Below, piece after piece: positions 10,278-18,247 of a DNA stretch of 38,637 nt. The translations under genes were made by a program, and so were the position numbers. The DNA is taken from the NCBI GenBank assembly GCA_007121755.1, contig SKJZ01000217.1, positions 1 through 38,637 of the forward strand, written 5' to 3'. Position 1 is the first letter of the stretch. The number at the start of each line of letters is the position of its first letter. Source of the DNA: Halorhodospira sp. GTDB taxonomy: Bacteria; Pseudomonadota; Gammaproteobacteria; Nitrococcales; Halorhodospiraceae. Under the pieces are notes generated by a model that saw only the letters and a list, made by a program, of their open reading frames with translations, had not been told where the DNA came from and made no database searches.

Positions 10278-10348
10278 CGCGTAGTCCACAACCTGTTGTC
10301 CACATCCGCGAACACTCTCTCGGTGGAGAGGACACGCGCCGGGCCGCG

Positions 10349-10756
10349 TCACTCCGCGGGCGGCGGAGGGGCGACCGGTCCATCGGCCGGCGGCGCGTCC
10401 GGATCTTCCGGCGCCGCCGGGGCATCGTCGGGTACAGCCGGGGCGTCGTCGGGAACCTCAACCGCAGGCGCGGCGGGGATCTCCTCCTCCGGATCTTCCG
10501 CAACCACCGTAGTGGGCTCGCCGACACCGCGGGCGGCGATCACCGCCAACGACAAGCTGGTCGCGAAAAACGCGGTCCCCAGCAACGTAATGATTTTGGT
10601 AAGAAAAGAGGCCGATCCGCGGGAACCGAAGACGGTGCTCGACGCCCCGCTGCCGAAGGCGGGCCCCATGTCGGCCCCCTTGCCCTGATTCAGCAGCACC
10701 AGCACCACGAGAGCCATGGCGATCAAGATATGGACGACGAGAATCGCTTGGAACAT
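10349..10756 (-). CDS. secG: Protein translocase subunit SecG with acidic Pro/Ala tail
   Basis: Small membrane subunit of the SecYEG translocon. The 135-residue product has two transmembrane helices (about residues 3-22 and 53-73) separated by the conserved cytoplasmic loop GKGADMGPAFGSGASSTVFG. The last 55 or so residues are a low-complexity acidic tail rich in Pro, Ala, Asp and Glu (for example VPDDAPAVPDDAPAAPEDP), a composition common in salt-adapted proteobacteria. It is 9 bp downstream of tpiA and upstream of tRNA-Leu, the usual order. Confidence 0.96.
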   Translation of the reverse strand: MFQAILVVHILIAMALVVLVLLNQGKGADMGPAFGSGASSTVFGSRGSASFLTKIITLLGTAFFATSLSLAVIAARGVGEPTTVVAEDPEEEIPAAPAVEVPDDAPAVPDDAPAAPEDPDAPPADGPVAPPPPAE

Positions 10757-10765
10757 CGGTCTTTA

Positions 10766-11518
10766 TCAGCCTCCAGGCCGCGCGCACGCATGGATGGCGA
10801 GGAACGCCTCGGGATCGAGAGACGCCCCGCCGATAAGTCCGCCGTCGACATCCGGACAGGACAAAAGGGTTTCCGCATTGTCGGGCTTCATGCTACCGCC
10901 GTACAGAATCGGCAGGCTGTCGGCAACGCCCGCATCCCGGTCGGCCACCCGTTTGCGGATGAAGGCGTGAACCGCCTGCGCTTGCTCCGGCGTGGCGTTC
11001 CGACCAGTACCGATGGCCCAGACCGGCTCGTAGGCGATCACCGCCTCACGGAAGGCATCGGCCCCGCAAGCATCGAAGACCGCGTCCAACTGCTCGGCCA
11101 CCACTGTCTCCGTGCGGTCGGCGTCCCGTTCTTCCAGGGTCTCGCCGACGCAGAGGACCGGGATCAATCCGGCCCCCTTGGCCGCCGCGAACTTGGCCGC
11201 CACCCGGCTGTTGCTATCGCCGAAGAGCGCGCGGCGCTCGGAGTGGCCGACCAGCACATAGCGGCAGCCCGCTTCCACCAGCATGGCGGTGGAGACCTCG
11301 CCGGTATAGGCGCCGGATGCGTATTCGCTGACGTCCTGCGCCCCCAGGGCGACCCCCGCCGGGGCTTGTTCCGCCATAGCGGGCAGCAGCGGGAACGGCG
11401 GGCAGACCAGCAAGTCGACGCCGTCGACGCCGGCACCGCTACACCGCTCGGCGATCCGGCGGACGAGATCCCGATCACCGTTCATCTTCCAATTTCCGGC
11501 AATAATCATCCGGCGCAT
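10766..11518 (-). CDS. tpiA: Triose-phosphate isomerase
   Basis: Cytoplasmic glycolytic and gluconeogenic enzyme that interconverts dihydroxyacetone phosphate and glyceraldehyde 3-phosphate. The 250-residue TIM barrel has the catalytic residues Asn9 and Lys11 (GNWKMNG), His92 (VGHSERR) and Glu164 (AYEPVWAIGTG), all intact. An AGGG ribosome binding site precedes the first ATG (MRRMIIAGNW); a second ATG three codons later is possible. The 135-bp gap to the upstream glmM gene holds no recognisable feature. secG follows 9 bp later. Confidence 0.97.
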   Translation of the reverse strand: MRRMIIAGNWKMNGDRDLVRRIAERCSGAGVDGVDLLVCPPFPLLPAMAEQAPAGVALGAQDVSEYASGAYTGEVSTAMLVEAGCRYVLVGHSERRALFGDSNSRVAAKFAAAKGAGLIPVLCVGETLEERDADRTETVVAEQLDAVFDACGADAFREAVIAYEPVWAIGTGRNATPEQAQAVHAFIRKRVADRDAGVADSLPILYGGSMKPDNAETLLSCPDVDGGLIGGASLDPEAFLAIHACARPGG

Positions 11519-11653
11519 GGTTTCCCTATGCCTCTTGACTCTTTGGAAAGGTCGGGAAGCGTACCGGTCGGCGGAACGGAAATCAAACCTCCCTCATACC
11601 GACCACATGGGATCGCCCCCGCTCCCGGCCGGTTCATCGAGCCCGGCGGACGT

Positions 11654-13009
11654 TCAGTCGATCGTGTCCGACCCGGCCCGGGAGACCGCTTCGGCCAGCG
11701 CCTCCACCGTCCGCGCGACCAAGGCTTCGTCGTAGCCCTCAACCATCACCCGCAAGACCGGCTCGGTACCGGACGGGCGCAACAGTATCCGGCCGTCGGC
11801 GCCCAATTCCGACTCGGCCAGGCGCACGGCGTCACAGACACTGGGGCTCTCCAGCGGGTTGCCCCCCGGCGGCAGCGGCACATTCACCATCCGCTGAGGG
11901 TAGCGCTCCATGGGGGCCGCCAGTTCGGAGAGCGTTCGTTCGCGGGAGACCATCACCTCCAAGACCTGCAACGCCGAAATGATGCCGTCGCCGGTCGTGG
12001 TGCGATCGAGGCAGATGATATGTCCCGACGACTCTCCCCCGATCACCCCTTCCACGGCGCGCAGCCGCTCCAGGACATACCGGTCGCCCACCTTGGCCCG
12101 CTCCAGCGCCACATCGAGCCGCGCCAGGGCGTGCTCCAGCCCCAGGTTGCTCATTAGCGTGCCGACCACCGATCCGCGCAACTCCCCCCGCTGCGCCCGC
12201 TCCGCGGCGATCACATAGAGCAAGGCGTCGCCGTCCACCACTCGCCCGCTCTCGTCCACCATCACCACGCGGTCGCCGTCACCGTCGAAGGCGATACCGA
12301 GATCCGCTCCCTGCCGAACAACCTCACGGCTCAGCGCCTGTGGATCCTGGGAGCCGCACGCCACGTTGATATTCAGGCCGTCCGGCTCATTGCCGATCGC
12401 TGTCACCCGCGCGCCCATCTCGCGGAAGACCGAAGGCGCGACGTGGTAGGTGGCACCGTGCGCGCAATCCACCACGATATGCAGCCCGTGCAGCGTCACA
12501 TCACGGCCGACGGAACCCTTGCAGAATTCGATATAGCGCCCCGGCGCATCGGCCACCCGCTGGGCGCGGCCAAGCGCCTCGCACGCCACCACCTGCGGCG
12601 GGCGCTCCAGCAGTTCCTCCATCGCCGTCTCGGCCTCGTCGTCGAGCTTCATGCCGTCCGGACAGAAAAACTTGATGCCGTTATCGTAGTGAGGGTTGTG
12701 GGAGGCGCTGATCACCACCCCCGCTCCAGCGCGCAGCGTGCGGGTCAGGTAAGCGATGGCGGGGGTCGGCATCGGCCCCAACAGCCAACAATGGACACCG
12801 GCGGCGGAGAAACCGGCCTCCAGCGCCGACTCGAACATATAGCCGGACAGCCGGGTATCCTTGCCGATCACGACACTATCCCCGCCTTTGTCGCGAATGG
12901 TTTGCCCCGCCGCCCAACCCAGGCGGAGCATGAAGTCGGGCGTTATCGGCGCACTCCCCACCCGTCCACGAATCCCGTCCGTACCAAAGTAACGACGCGC
13001 TCCCGCCAC
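11654..13009 (-). CDS. glmM: Phosphoglucosamine mutase
   Basis: Converts glucosamine 6-phosphate to glucosamine 1-phosphate for peptidoglycan and lipopolysaccharide precursors in the cytoplasm. The phosphorylated serine is Ser103 in [12 protein letters not shown], and the Mg-binding loop FDGDGDR is at 241-247. The start is a GTG at 13009 (product begins with YFGTDGIRG after seven residues), chosen because a GGAGG ribosome binding site lies 7 nt upstream; this gives 451 residues, normal for the family. The frame is open for 42 more codons upstream, but that part lies in the repeat element. The long inverted-repeat element separates it from folP. Confidence 0.96.
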   Translation of the reverse strand: MAGARRYFGTDGIRGRVGSAPITPDFMLRLGWAAGQTIRDKGGDSVVIGKDTRLSGYMFESALEAGFSAAGVHCWLLGPMPTPAIAYLTRTLRAGAGVVISASHNPHYDNGIKFFCPDGMKLDDEAETAMEELLERPPQVVACEALGRAQRVADAPGRYIEFCKGSVGRDVTLHGLHIVVDCAHGATYHVAPSVFREMGARVTAIGNEPDGLNINVACGSQDPQALSREVVRQGADLGIAFDGDGDRVVMVDESGRVVDGDALLYVIAAERAQRGELRGSVVGTLMSNLGLEHALARLDVALERAKVGDRYVLERLRAVEGVIGGESSGHIICLDRTTTGDGIISALQVLEVMVSRERTLSELAAPMERYPQRMVNVPLPPGGNPLESPSVCDAVRLAESELGADGRILLRPSGTEPVLRVMVEGYDEALVARTVEALAEAVSRAGSDTID

Positions 13010-13036
13010 GATCGATCCTCCAAAGATCCTCTGACC

Positions 13037-13267
13037 GGACCGTGCGGATTCGGGCTGATCGGGAGGGGGTAGGGGTCCGGTTACGGGGGCGTCCGACGGC
13101 ATGGATGCCGTCGGTGACCGGTTTGCGGGGAGCAAACCGGGTCGCGCAAAGCGCGCCCAACGGGTGCGGACCAGGGATGGTCCGCAACAGCGTACAGGGA
13201 CGTATTCACAGCGTCCCCCGTAACCGGACCCCTACCCCCTCCCGATCAGCCCGAATCCGCACGGTCC
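13037..13267. repeat. Structured inverted-repeat element, copy 1 (53-bp perfect arms, 125-nt core)
   Basis: Arms at 13037-13089 and 13215-13267 are perfect reverse complements over 53 bp. The core contains four clear hairpins on the plus strand: 13093-13114 (9-bp stem, loop TGGA), 13118-13140 (9-bp stem, loop GGGGA), 13143-13155 (5-bp stem, loop AAA) and 13165-13186 (9-bp stem, loop GGGA). A weaker fifth is TACA-GGGA-CGTA near 13193-13204. The element fills almost the entire folP-glmM gap, beginning 11 bp after the folP stop. Core ends and the innermost arm bases (ACGGGGG) match copy 2; the rest of each arm does not. Confidence 0.95.
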
Positions 13268-13278
13268 ATCGAAGCCAA

Positions 13279-14124
13279 CTATTCAATCCCATCCGGCCGC
13301 CGGGCCGCCTGGGCCACGCGCACCGCGTCCGCCGTGGCCGCCACATCGTGGGTCCGCACCAGCCGCGCGCCCTGAAAGACCGCCAACGCCGCCGCCGCCG
13401 CGCCGCCGACCAGACGTTGGTCAAGCGGTCGTTCAAGCAGATTGCCGATCATCGACTTGCGCGACATGCCGACCAATACCGGCACGCCAAGCTCCACGAG
13501 GGCGTCCAGCCGCCCCAAGAGCTCGTAATTGTTGCGCAAGCTCTTGCCGAAGCCGAAGCCGGGATCGACCACCAAACGGTCTTGCGGAATCCCCGCCCCG
13601 GCTGCCGCCTCGATGCGTCCCGCCAAAAAGTCCCGCACCTCGCCCACCACGTCGCCGTAGCGGGGCGCGTCTTGCATGGTTCGGGGTTCACCTTGCATGT
13701 GCATCAGACAGACCGGGACGCCGGCATCGGCGGCGGCCTCCAACGCCCCGGGCGCGTTCAGGGCCCGAATATCATTGATCATTCCCGCGCCGACCGCCAC
13801 CGCCGCGCGCATCACGCCGGGCTTGCAGGTATCCACCGAGATCGGTACCGGCAAGGCCTCGGCCAACGCCTCGACCACCGGCAGAATGCGCCTCAACTCC
13901 TCCTTCTCATCCACCGGCGCGGCGCCGGGACGGCTCGATTCGCCACCCACGTCCACCATGGCGGCGCCCTCTTCGACCATCCGGCGGGCCTGCGCCACAG
14001 CGCTGGCCGCGCCTGTGACCGTCCCGCCGTCGGAGAAGGAGTCCGGGGTGATGTTGACCACACCAACGACCGCCGGACGCGAGAGATCCAGCCACTGGCC
14101 GCCGCAATCAAGCCCGTCAGCCAT
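13279..14124 (-). CDS. folP: Dihydropteroate synthase
   Basis: Folate pathway enzyme that condenses p-aminobenzoate with dihydropterin pyrophosphate; target of sulfonamides. The 281-residue TIM-barrel protein has the first signature VVNITPDSFSDGG and the second signature region VDVGGESSRPGA. Further conserved sites include the loop ISVDTCKPGVMRAA, DPGFGFGKS, and VGMSRKSMI. The ATG overlaps the ftsH stop by one base (TGATG), so translation is probably coupled to ftsH, the usual gammaproteobacterial arrangement. Downstream is repeat copy 1. Confidence 0.97.
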   Translation of the reverse strand: MADGLDCGGQWLDLSRPAVVGVVNITPDSFSDGGTVTGAASAVAQARRMVEEGAAMVDVGGESSRPGAAPVDEKEELRRILPVVEALAEALPVPISVDTCKPGVMRAAVAVGAGMINDIRALNAPGALEAAADAGVPVCLMHMQGEPRTMQDAPRYGDVVGEVRDFLAGRIEAAAGAGIPQDRLVVDPGFGFGKSLRNNYELLGRLDALVELGVPVLVGMSRKSMIGNLLERPLDQRLVGGAAAAALAVFQGARLVRTHDVAATADAVRVAQAARRPDGIE

Positions 14125-16076
14125 CAGTGTTCGCTGACTGGCCCGCCGATCGGCCCTCCGCTCTCGCCGTCCCTTTTGGGATCCTCGCGGGCTCCATCAG
14201 AGACGTCCGAAGGCGTCTCCTCTTCATCTCCACCGGTGCGATCGTCCCAACCCTTGGGCGGTTTCGGCTCACGGCCAGCCATGATGTCGTCCATCTGCTC
14301 CCGGTCGATGGTCTCGTACTTCATCAGCGCTTCGGCCATGATGTGGAGCGTATCGAGGTTCTCCCGCAGAATCCGCTCGGCCGCGCTGTAATTGGTGTCG
14401 ATGATGGCCCGCAACTCCTCGTCGATGGCGTGCTGGGTCTCATCGGAGACATCCTTGTGCTGGGTCACCGAGTGGCCGAGGAAGACCTCGCCCTGCTCGT
14501 CGCCGTAGGAGAGCGGTCCGAGGCGGGCGGACAATCCCCACTTGGTGACCATGTTGCGCGCGATTTCGGTGGCGCGCTGGATATCGTTCTGGGCGCCGGT
14601 GGTCACGCGATCGGAACCGAAGACCAACTCTTCGGCGATCCGGCCGCCGAAGAGACTCGCGATCATGCTGTCGAGCCGCTGCTTGGTGTAGCTGTACCGG
14701 TCCTCCTCCGGCAGGAACATGGTCACGCCGAGCGCGCGCCCGCGGGGGATGATGGTCACTTTGTGTACCGGATCGTGATCCGGCGACTTCAAGCCGACGA
14801 TGGCGTGCCCCGCCTCGTGGTAGGCGGTGAGCTTCTTCTCATCCTCCTTCATGACCATCGATTTGCGCTCGGCGCCCATCATGATCTTGTCCTTGGCCCG
14901 CTCGAAGTCCTCCTGATCAACCACCTCCTTGTTGTTACGGGCCGCGAACAGCGCCGCCTCGTTACACAGGTTGGCCAGATCGGCGCCGGAGAAGCCGGGC
15001 GTGCCGCGAGCAATGATCTCGGGCTTGATATCGTCGGCCAGCGGCAGCTTCTTCATATGGACTTTCAAGATCTGCTCGCGGCCCCGCACATCGGGCAGCG
15101 GCACCACCACCTGCCGATCGAAACGGCCCGGCCGCAGCAGCGCCGGATCGAGCACATCGGGGCGGTTAGTAGCGGCGATGACGATAATCCCCTCATTGCC
15201 CTCGAAGCCGTCCATCTCGACCAGCATCTGGTTAAGGGTCTGCTCCCGCTCGTCGTGCCCGCCGCCGAGGCCGGCGCCGCGCTGACGGCCGACGGCGTCC
15301 AACTCGTCGATAAAGATGATGCAGGGCGCCTGCTTCTTCGCCTGCTGGAACATGTCCCGCACGCGGGAAGCGCCGACACCGACGAACATCTCGACGAAGT
15401 CGGACCCCGAGATCGAGAAGAACGGTACCCGCGCCTCGCCGGCGATGGCCTTGGCCAGCAACGTCTTGCCGGTACCCGGCGGGCCGACCATGAGGACGCC
15501 GCGCGGAATGGTGCCGCCGAGGCGCTGGAACTTGGACGGATCGCGCAGGAAGTCGACCAACTCGCTGACCTCGTCCTTGGCCTCGTCGCAACCGGCCACG
15601 TCGTTAAACCGGATCTTGCTCTGCTCCTCGGTCATGAGCTTCGCCTTGCTCTTCCCGAAGGACATCGCTCCGCGCCCGCCTCCGCCGCCTTGCATCTGGC
15701 GCATGAAGTAGATCCAGACCGCGATCAGGAGCAGGAACGGCGTCCAGGAGACGAGGATCTGGAGCAGCATCCCGGTGCCCTCGGGCTCCCGGGCGTCGAT
15801 CGTCACCCCGTGGTCGAGGAGCGTGCCGATCAGCGCGCGGTTGTCCGTCTCCGGATTGAAGGTCTGGTACTCCTGACCGTCCACATGGTGGAAAGTGATC
15901 TCGTCGCCCTTGATCAGCACCTCGCGTACATCGCCGCGCTCCACCTGATGGAGGAACTCGGAGTACGCAACCTCCTGGGTCGGCGCAACGGTCCGATCCT
16001 GGAAGTTACTGAAGACCGACATCAATACCACGGCGATGATGACCCAAAGGATCAGATTCTTCGCCATGTCACTCAT
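14124..16076 (-). CDS. ftsH: ATP-dependent zinc metalloprotease FtsH
   Basis: Hexameric inner-membrane AAA+ protease for quality control and regulated turnover. The 650-residue product has transmembrane helices at about 8-24 and 104-125, flanking a periplasmic domain. Walker A is GPPGTGKT at 198-205, Walker B FIDELD at 255-260, and the zinc motif HEAGH begins at residue 420. The second region of homology ([19 protein letters not shown]) is intact. A GAGG ribosome binding site precedes the ATG. The C-terminal 40 residues are acidic and disordered. rlmE lies upstream, folP overlaps downstream. Confidence 0.98.
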   Translation of the reverse strand: MSDMAKNLILWVIIAVVLMSVFSNFQDRTVAPTQEVAYSEFLHQVERGDVREVLIKGDEITFHHVDGQEYQTFNPETDNRALIGTLLDHGVTIDAREPEGTGMLLQILVSWTPFLLLIAVWIYFMRQMQGGGGGRGAMSFGKSKAKLMTEEQSKIRFNDVAGCDEAKDEVSELVDFLRDPSKFQRLGGTIPRGVLMVGPPGTGKTLLAKAIAGEARVPFFSISGSDFVEMFVGVGASRVRDMFQQAKKQAPCIIFIDELDAVGRQRGAGLGGGHDEREQTLNQMLVEMDGFEGNEGIIVIAATNRPDVLDPALLRPGRFDRQVVVPLPDVRGREQILKVHMKKLPLADDIKPEIIARGTPGFSGADLANLCNEAALFAARNNKEVVDQEDFERAKDKIMMGAERKSMVMKEDEKKLTAYHEAGHAIVGLKSPDHDPVHKVTIIPRGRALGVTMFLPEEDRYSYTKQRLDSMIASLFGGRIAEELVFGSDRVTTGAQNDIQRATEIARNMVTKWGLSARLGPLSYGDEQGEVFLGHSVTQHKDVSDETQHAIDEELRAIIDTNYSAAERILRENLDTLHIMAEALMKYETIDREQMDDIMAGREPKPPKGWDDRTGGDEEETPSDVSDGAREDPKRDGESGGPIGGPVSEH

Positions 16077-16122
16077 GGCATTTACCTCACGCTGACCAAA
16101 ACGGCGCTATAGCGGCACCTTA

Positions 16123-16743
16123 CTATACCGGTTGCCCCCTAGCCAGAAGATAGACCTCTCGACTCCCGGAACGCGATGCATCCGGTTTCTGGATGGTGAC
16201 TCGTGAAAACGACTCAGCGAGCCGGTGGCGAAAGGCGTCGAAACCCTCGCCCTGAAACACTTTGACCAAAAATGCGCCGTCCGCCTCTAATACCTGACCG
16301 GCGAAGTCGGCTGCAAGTTCCGCCAAACCGATGGCGGCCGGGATGTCGACCGAGGGGTGCCCCGTTATATTGGGCGCCATATCGGAGAGAACCACATCGA
16401 CCGGCGCCCCCGCTAACGCCTCCCGCACCATCTCCAACCCGGCATCGGTGGCGAAATCGCACTGCACGCAGCGCACCCCGTCCAGGGGCTCGATTTCCAG
16501 CCGGTCCACGGCCACTACCCGCGCCCCGCGCCTCACCGCGTATTGCGACCACCCGCCCGGCGCCGCCCCGAGATCGACTGCCGTCACGCCCGGGCGAAAG
16601 ATGCCGGCGCGGCGGTCCACCGCCTCCAACTTGAGCGCGGCCCGGGACCGCCACCCCTCGGCCCGCGCCCGCTGGACATAGGGGTCTTTCTCGTGCCGGG
16701 CGCGCCGGGCCAACGATCCGCATCCACGACGCTTAGCCGCCAC
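16123..16743 (-). CDS. rlmE: 23S rRNA 2'-O-methyltransferase RlmE (FtsJ/RrmJ)
   Basis: Methylates the ribose of U2552 (E. coli numbering) in 23S rRNA using S-adenosylmethionine. The 206-residue protein has the SAM-binding motif VDLGAAPGGWSQYA and the downstream acidic motif LSDMAPNITG. The catalytic Lys-Asp-Lys-Glu set of the family is consistent with lysines in RSRAALKLEAVD and FLVKVFQGEG, and with Asp of LSDMAPN. The start is a GTG preceded by GGGGAGAGG. It overlaps the end of the upstream small membrane protein gene by 11 bp and precedes ftsH, as in E. coli. Confidence 0.95.
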   Translation of the reverse strand: MAAKRRGCGSLARRARHEKDPYVQRARAEGWRSRAALKLEAVDRRAGIFRPGVTAVDLGAAPGGWSQYAVRRGARVVAVDRLEIEPLDGVRCVQCDFATDAGLEMVREALAGAPVDVVLSDMAPNITGHPSVDIPAAIGLAELAADFAGQVLEADGAFLVKVFQGEGFDAFRHRLAESFSRVTIQKPDASRSGSREVYLLARGQPV

Positions 16744-17005
16744 TATCCTCTCCCCGGGCCGCCAAAACCCGTGCCGATACCCGGTGAGCGCGCCAAACGA
16801 TCCAGCCGGCGCCGGCCACCGAAGAACCGAAGACCAGCAGGAGTTCCAACCACGGCGGACCGTCCCAGCCGACGGTGAAGAGCAAGACCGTCAACAGCAG
16901 AAGCAGCACGACCGCCAACTCCACCTTCACCTCCCGCAGCGGCCCACCGCTTGCCCGCACCACGCCGCGGCGTGCTAGGGTGTCGCGTTCGTCGCTAACC
17001 GCCAC
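16733..17005 (-). CDS. Small hypothetical membrane protein
   Basis: A 90-residue frame on the same strand as rlmE, not recognised as a named family. Two hydrophobic segments are visible, about residues 29-44 (ELAVVLLLLLTVLLFT) and 53-70 (LELLLVFGSSVAGAGWIVW), with a charged N-terminus and C-terminus, so a two-helix inner-membrane protein is plausible. Support for being real: a GTG start with GGAGG 7-8 nt upstream and an 11-bp overlap with rlmE, whose ribosome binding site lies inside its last codons. Against: its start region is antisense to the yhbY start. Function unknown. Confidence 0.6.
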   Translation of the reverse strand: MAVSDERDTLARRGVVRASGGPLREVKVELAVVLLLLLTVLLFTVGWDGPPWLELLLVFGSSVAGAGWIVWRAHRVSARVLAARGEDSGG

Positions 17006-17016
17006 CGGCCACCTCC

Positions 17017-17295
17017 ATGGAACCTAATCAAGAGCAACTCAAGAACCTGAAACGGCGCGGACACAGCCTCAAACCCGTGGTCCGCGCCGGCGCGGCGGGA
17101 CTCTCCGACGGCGTTATCGCGGAGGTCGAACGCGCTTTATACGATCATGAATTGATCAAAGTCAAACTCGCCGATACCGATAGGGATGAGTATAGGGCCA
17201 TGCTGGAGCGGCTGCTCAGTGCCACCGGCGCCACGGTGGTGCAATCCATCGGGCGCGTCGCTCTCCTCTACCGCCCTAATCCGGACAAACGATAA
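17017..17295 (+). CDS. yhbY: Ribosome assembly RNA-binding protein YhbY (CRM domain)
   Basis: Small RNA-binding protein associated with pre-50S ribosomal particles. The 92-residue product is a single CRM domain: HSLKPVVRAGAAGLSDGVI, then EVERALYDHELIKVKLAD, then GATVVQSIGRVALLYRP, closely following the family pattern. The N-terminus aligns with known YhbY proteins, so the ATG is secure, yet no Shine-Dalgarno sequence is visible; the bases just upstream (GGCCACCTCC) are pyrimidine-rich because they are the complement of the ribosome binding site of the opposite gene. It is divergent from rlmE and convergent with the DUF4149 gene. Confidence 0.93.
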   Translation: MEPNQEQLKNLKRRGHSLKPVVRAGAAGLSDGVIAEVERALYDHELIKVKLADTDRDEYRAMLERLLSATGATVVQSIGRVALLYRPNPDKR

Positions 17296-17314
17296 GGTGC
17301 CGCGCGCCCGCGCG

Positions 17315-17764
17315 TTAGGAGTCTCGCGGCTGCACGCCGCCCGCCACCAACACCGCGGCGATCACACTATTCAAAAAGTAGAGGCTCTCGGCTAAACGGT
17401 ACATGGGGTAAAAAGCCGTATCACCGGGGCTGTCCGCGCCGTCTACCGGGGGGATGAATTCCGCCATCGGCGGACGGACGCCGAACTCGCCGACGACGGT
17501 CAGGACCACCATGGCCACCACCAGCCACAGGCGCCAATGGGCGGCCAGCGGCCGGATCTTGTGGCGCCACTGCGCCGCGATCAGCACCGCCCCGCAACCC
17601 AACCCGATCCACGCCACCGAGGCGAACATCGCCTCCGCAATGCGTCCCGCGGCGGCGATGTCATCGAGACGGGTAAACAGCAGCGGCGCCGCAACGTAGC
17701 CGACGACCCACAACGCACCGACCCACAAGGTCAGCACCAGACGCTCCACCGCAGCGATCAGCAT
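17315..17764 (-). CDS. DUF4149 family membrane protein
   Basis: A 149-residue integral membrane protein with about four helices, starting MLIAAVERLVLTLWVGALWVVGYVAAPLLF. The conserved GALWxxGYxxAPLLF pattern in helix 1 is characteristic of the DUF4149 group, which is commonly found next to greA in gammaproteobacteria. Function is not established. It lies 6 bp after greA and is probably the last gene of the carAB-greA operon. The 19-bp gap to the convergent yhbY gene has no terminator with a T tract. Confidence 0.85.
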   Translation of the reverse strand: MLIAAVERLVLTLWVGALWVVGYVAAPLLFTRLDDIAAAGRIAEAMFASVAWIGLGCGAVLIAAQWRHKIRPLAAHWRLWLVVAMVVLTVVGEFGVRPPMAEFIPPVDGADSPGDTAFYPMYRLAESLYFLNSVIAAVLVAGGVQPRDS

Positions 17765-17770
17765 GCGGCG

Positions 17771-18247
17771 TCACTCATACCTCACCTCGACGATCTCGTA
17801 GTAGCGCTCGCCACTGGGCGCTTGAACCACCACCTCATCGCCCTCTTCCTTGCCGATCAAGGCGCGGGCGATCGGCGAGTTGACCGACACCATGTTCTGT
17901 TTGATATCGGCCTCATCCTCGCCGACGATCTGGTAGGTCACCTCTTCTTCGGAATCGGCATCGAGCAGAGCCACCGTCGCCCCGAAAATAACGCGGCCGC
18001 CGGCCTGTACCGTGGCCGGATCGATCACTTGGGCGTTGGCCAGCTTGCCTTCGATCTCCTGGATGCGCCCCTCGACGAACCCTTGCTGCTCACGCGCCGC
18101 ATGGTACTCGGCGTTCTCCTTCAGATCGCCGTGCTCGCGCGCTTCGGCAATCGCCTGAATGATCCGCGGGCGCTCCTCGGTCTTCAAACGGCTGAGTTCC
18201 GCTTGCAGCATCTCCGCGCCACGACGGGTCAACGGGACCTTGCTCAT
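17771..18247 (-). CDS. greA: Transcription elongation factor GreA
   Basis: Binds the secondary channel of RNA polymerase and stimulates cleavage of backtracked RNA. The 158-residue protein has the N-terminal coiled coil (about residues 10-75), whose tip contains the conserved [16 protein letters not shown] with the acidic residues that coordinate Mg in the polymerase active site, and a C-terminal FKBP-like domain ending [12 protein letters not shown]. Its ATG overlaps the carB stop by 4 bp (ATGA). A carAB-greA operon is known from Pseudomonas. Confidence 0.97.
   Translation of the reverse strand: MSKVPLTRRGAEMLQAELSRLKTEERPRIIQAIAEAREHGDLKENAEYHAAREQQGFVEGRIQEIEGKLANAQVIDPATVQAGGRVIFGATVALLDADSEEEVTYQIVGEDEADIKQNMVSVNSPIARALIGKEEGDEVVVQAPSGERYYEIVEVRYE

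Noticed and set aside
13090-13214. CRISPR-like array in the core of repeat copy 1
   Set aside because: Successive units are hairpins with different stems and short constant loops. There are no identical direct repeats or regular spacers, and no cas genes.
13042-14391. 449-codon plus-strand frame beginning in repeat copy 1
   Set aside because: It reads through the non-coding repeat and antisense to folP; no domain or ribosome site is seen.
14127-16112. 661-codon open frame on the plus strand
   Set aside because: It mirrors ftsH almost exactly; ftsH has every catalytic motif, so this is a shadow.
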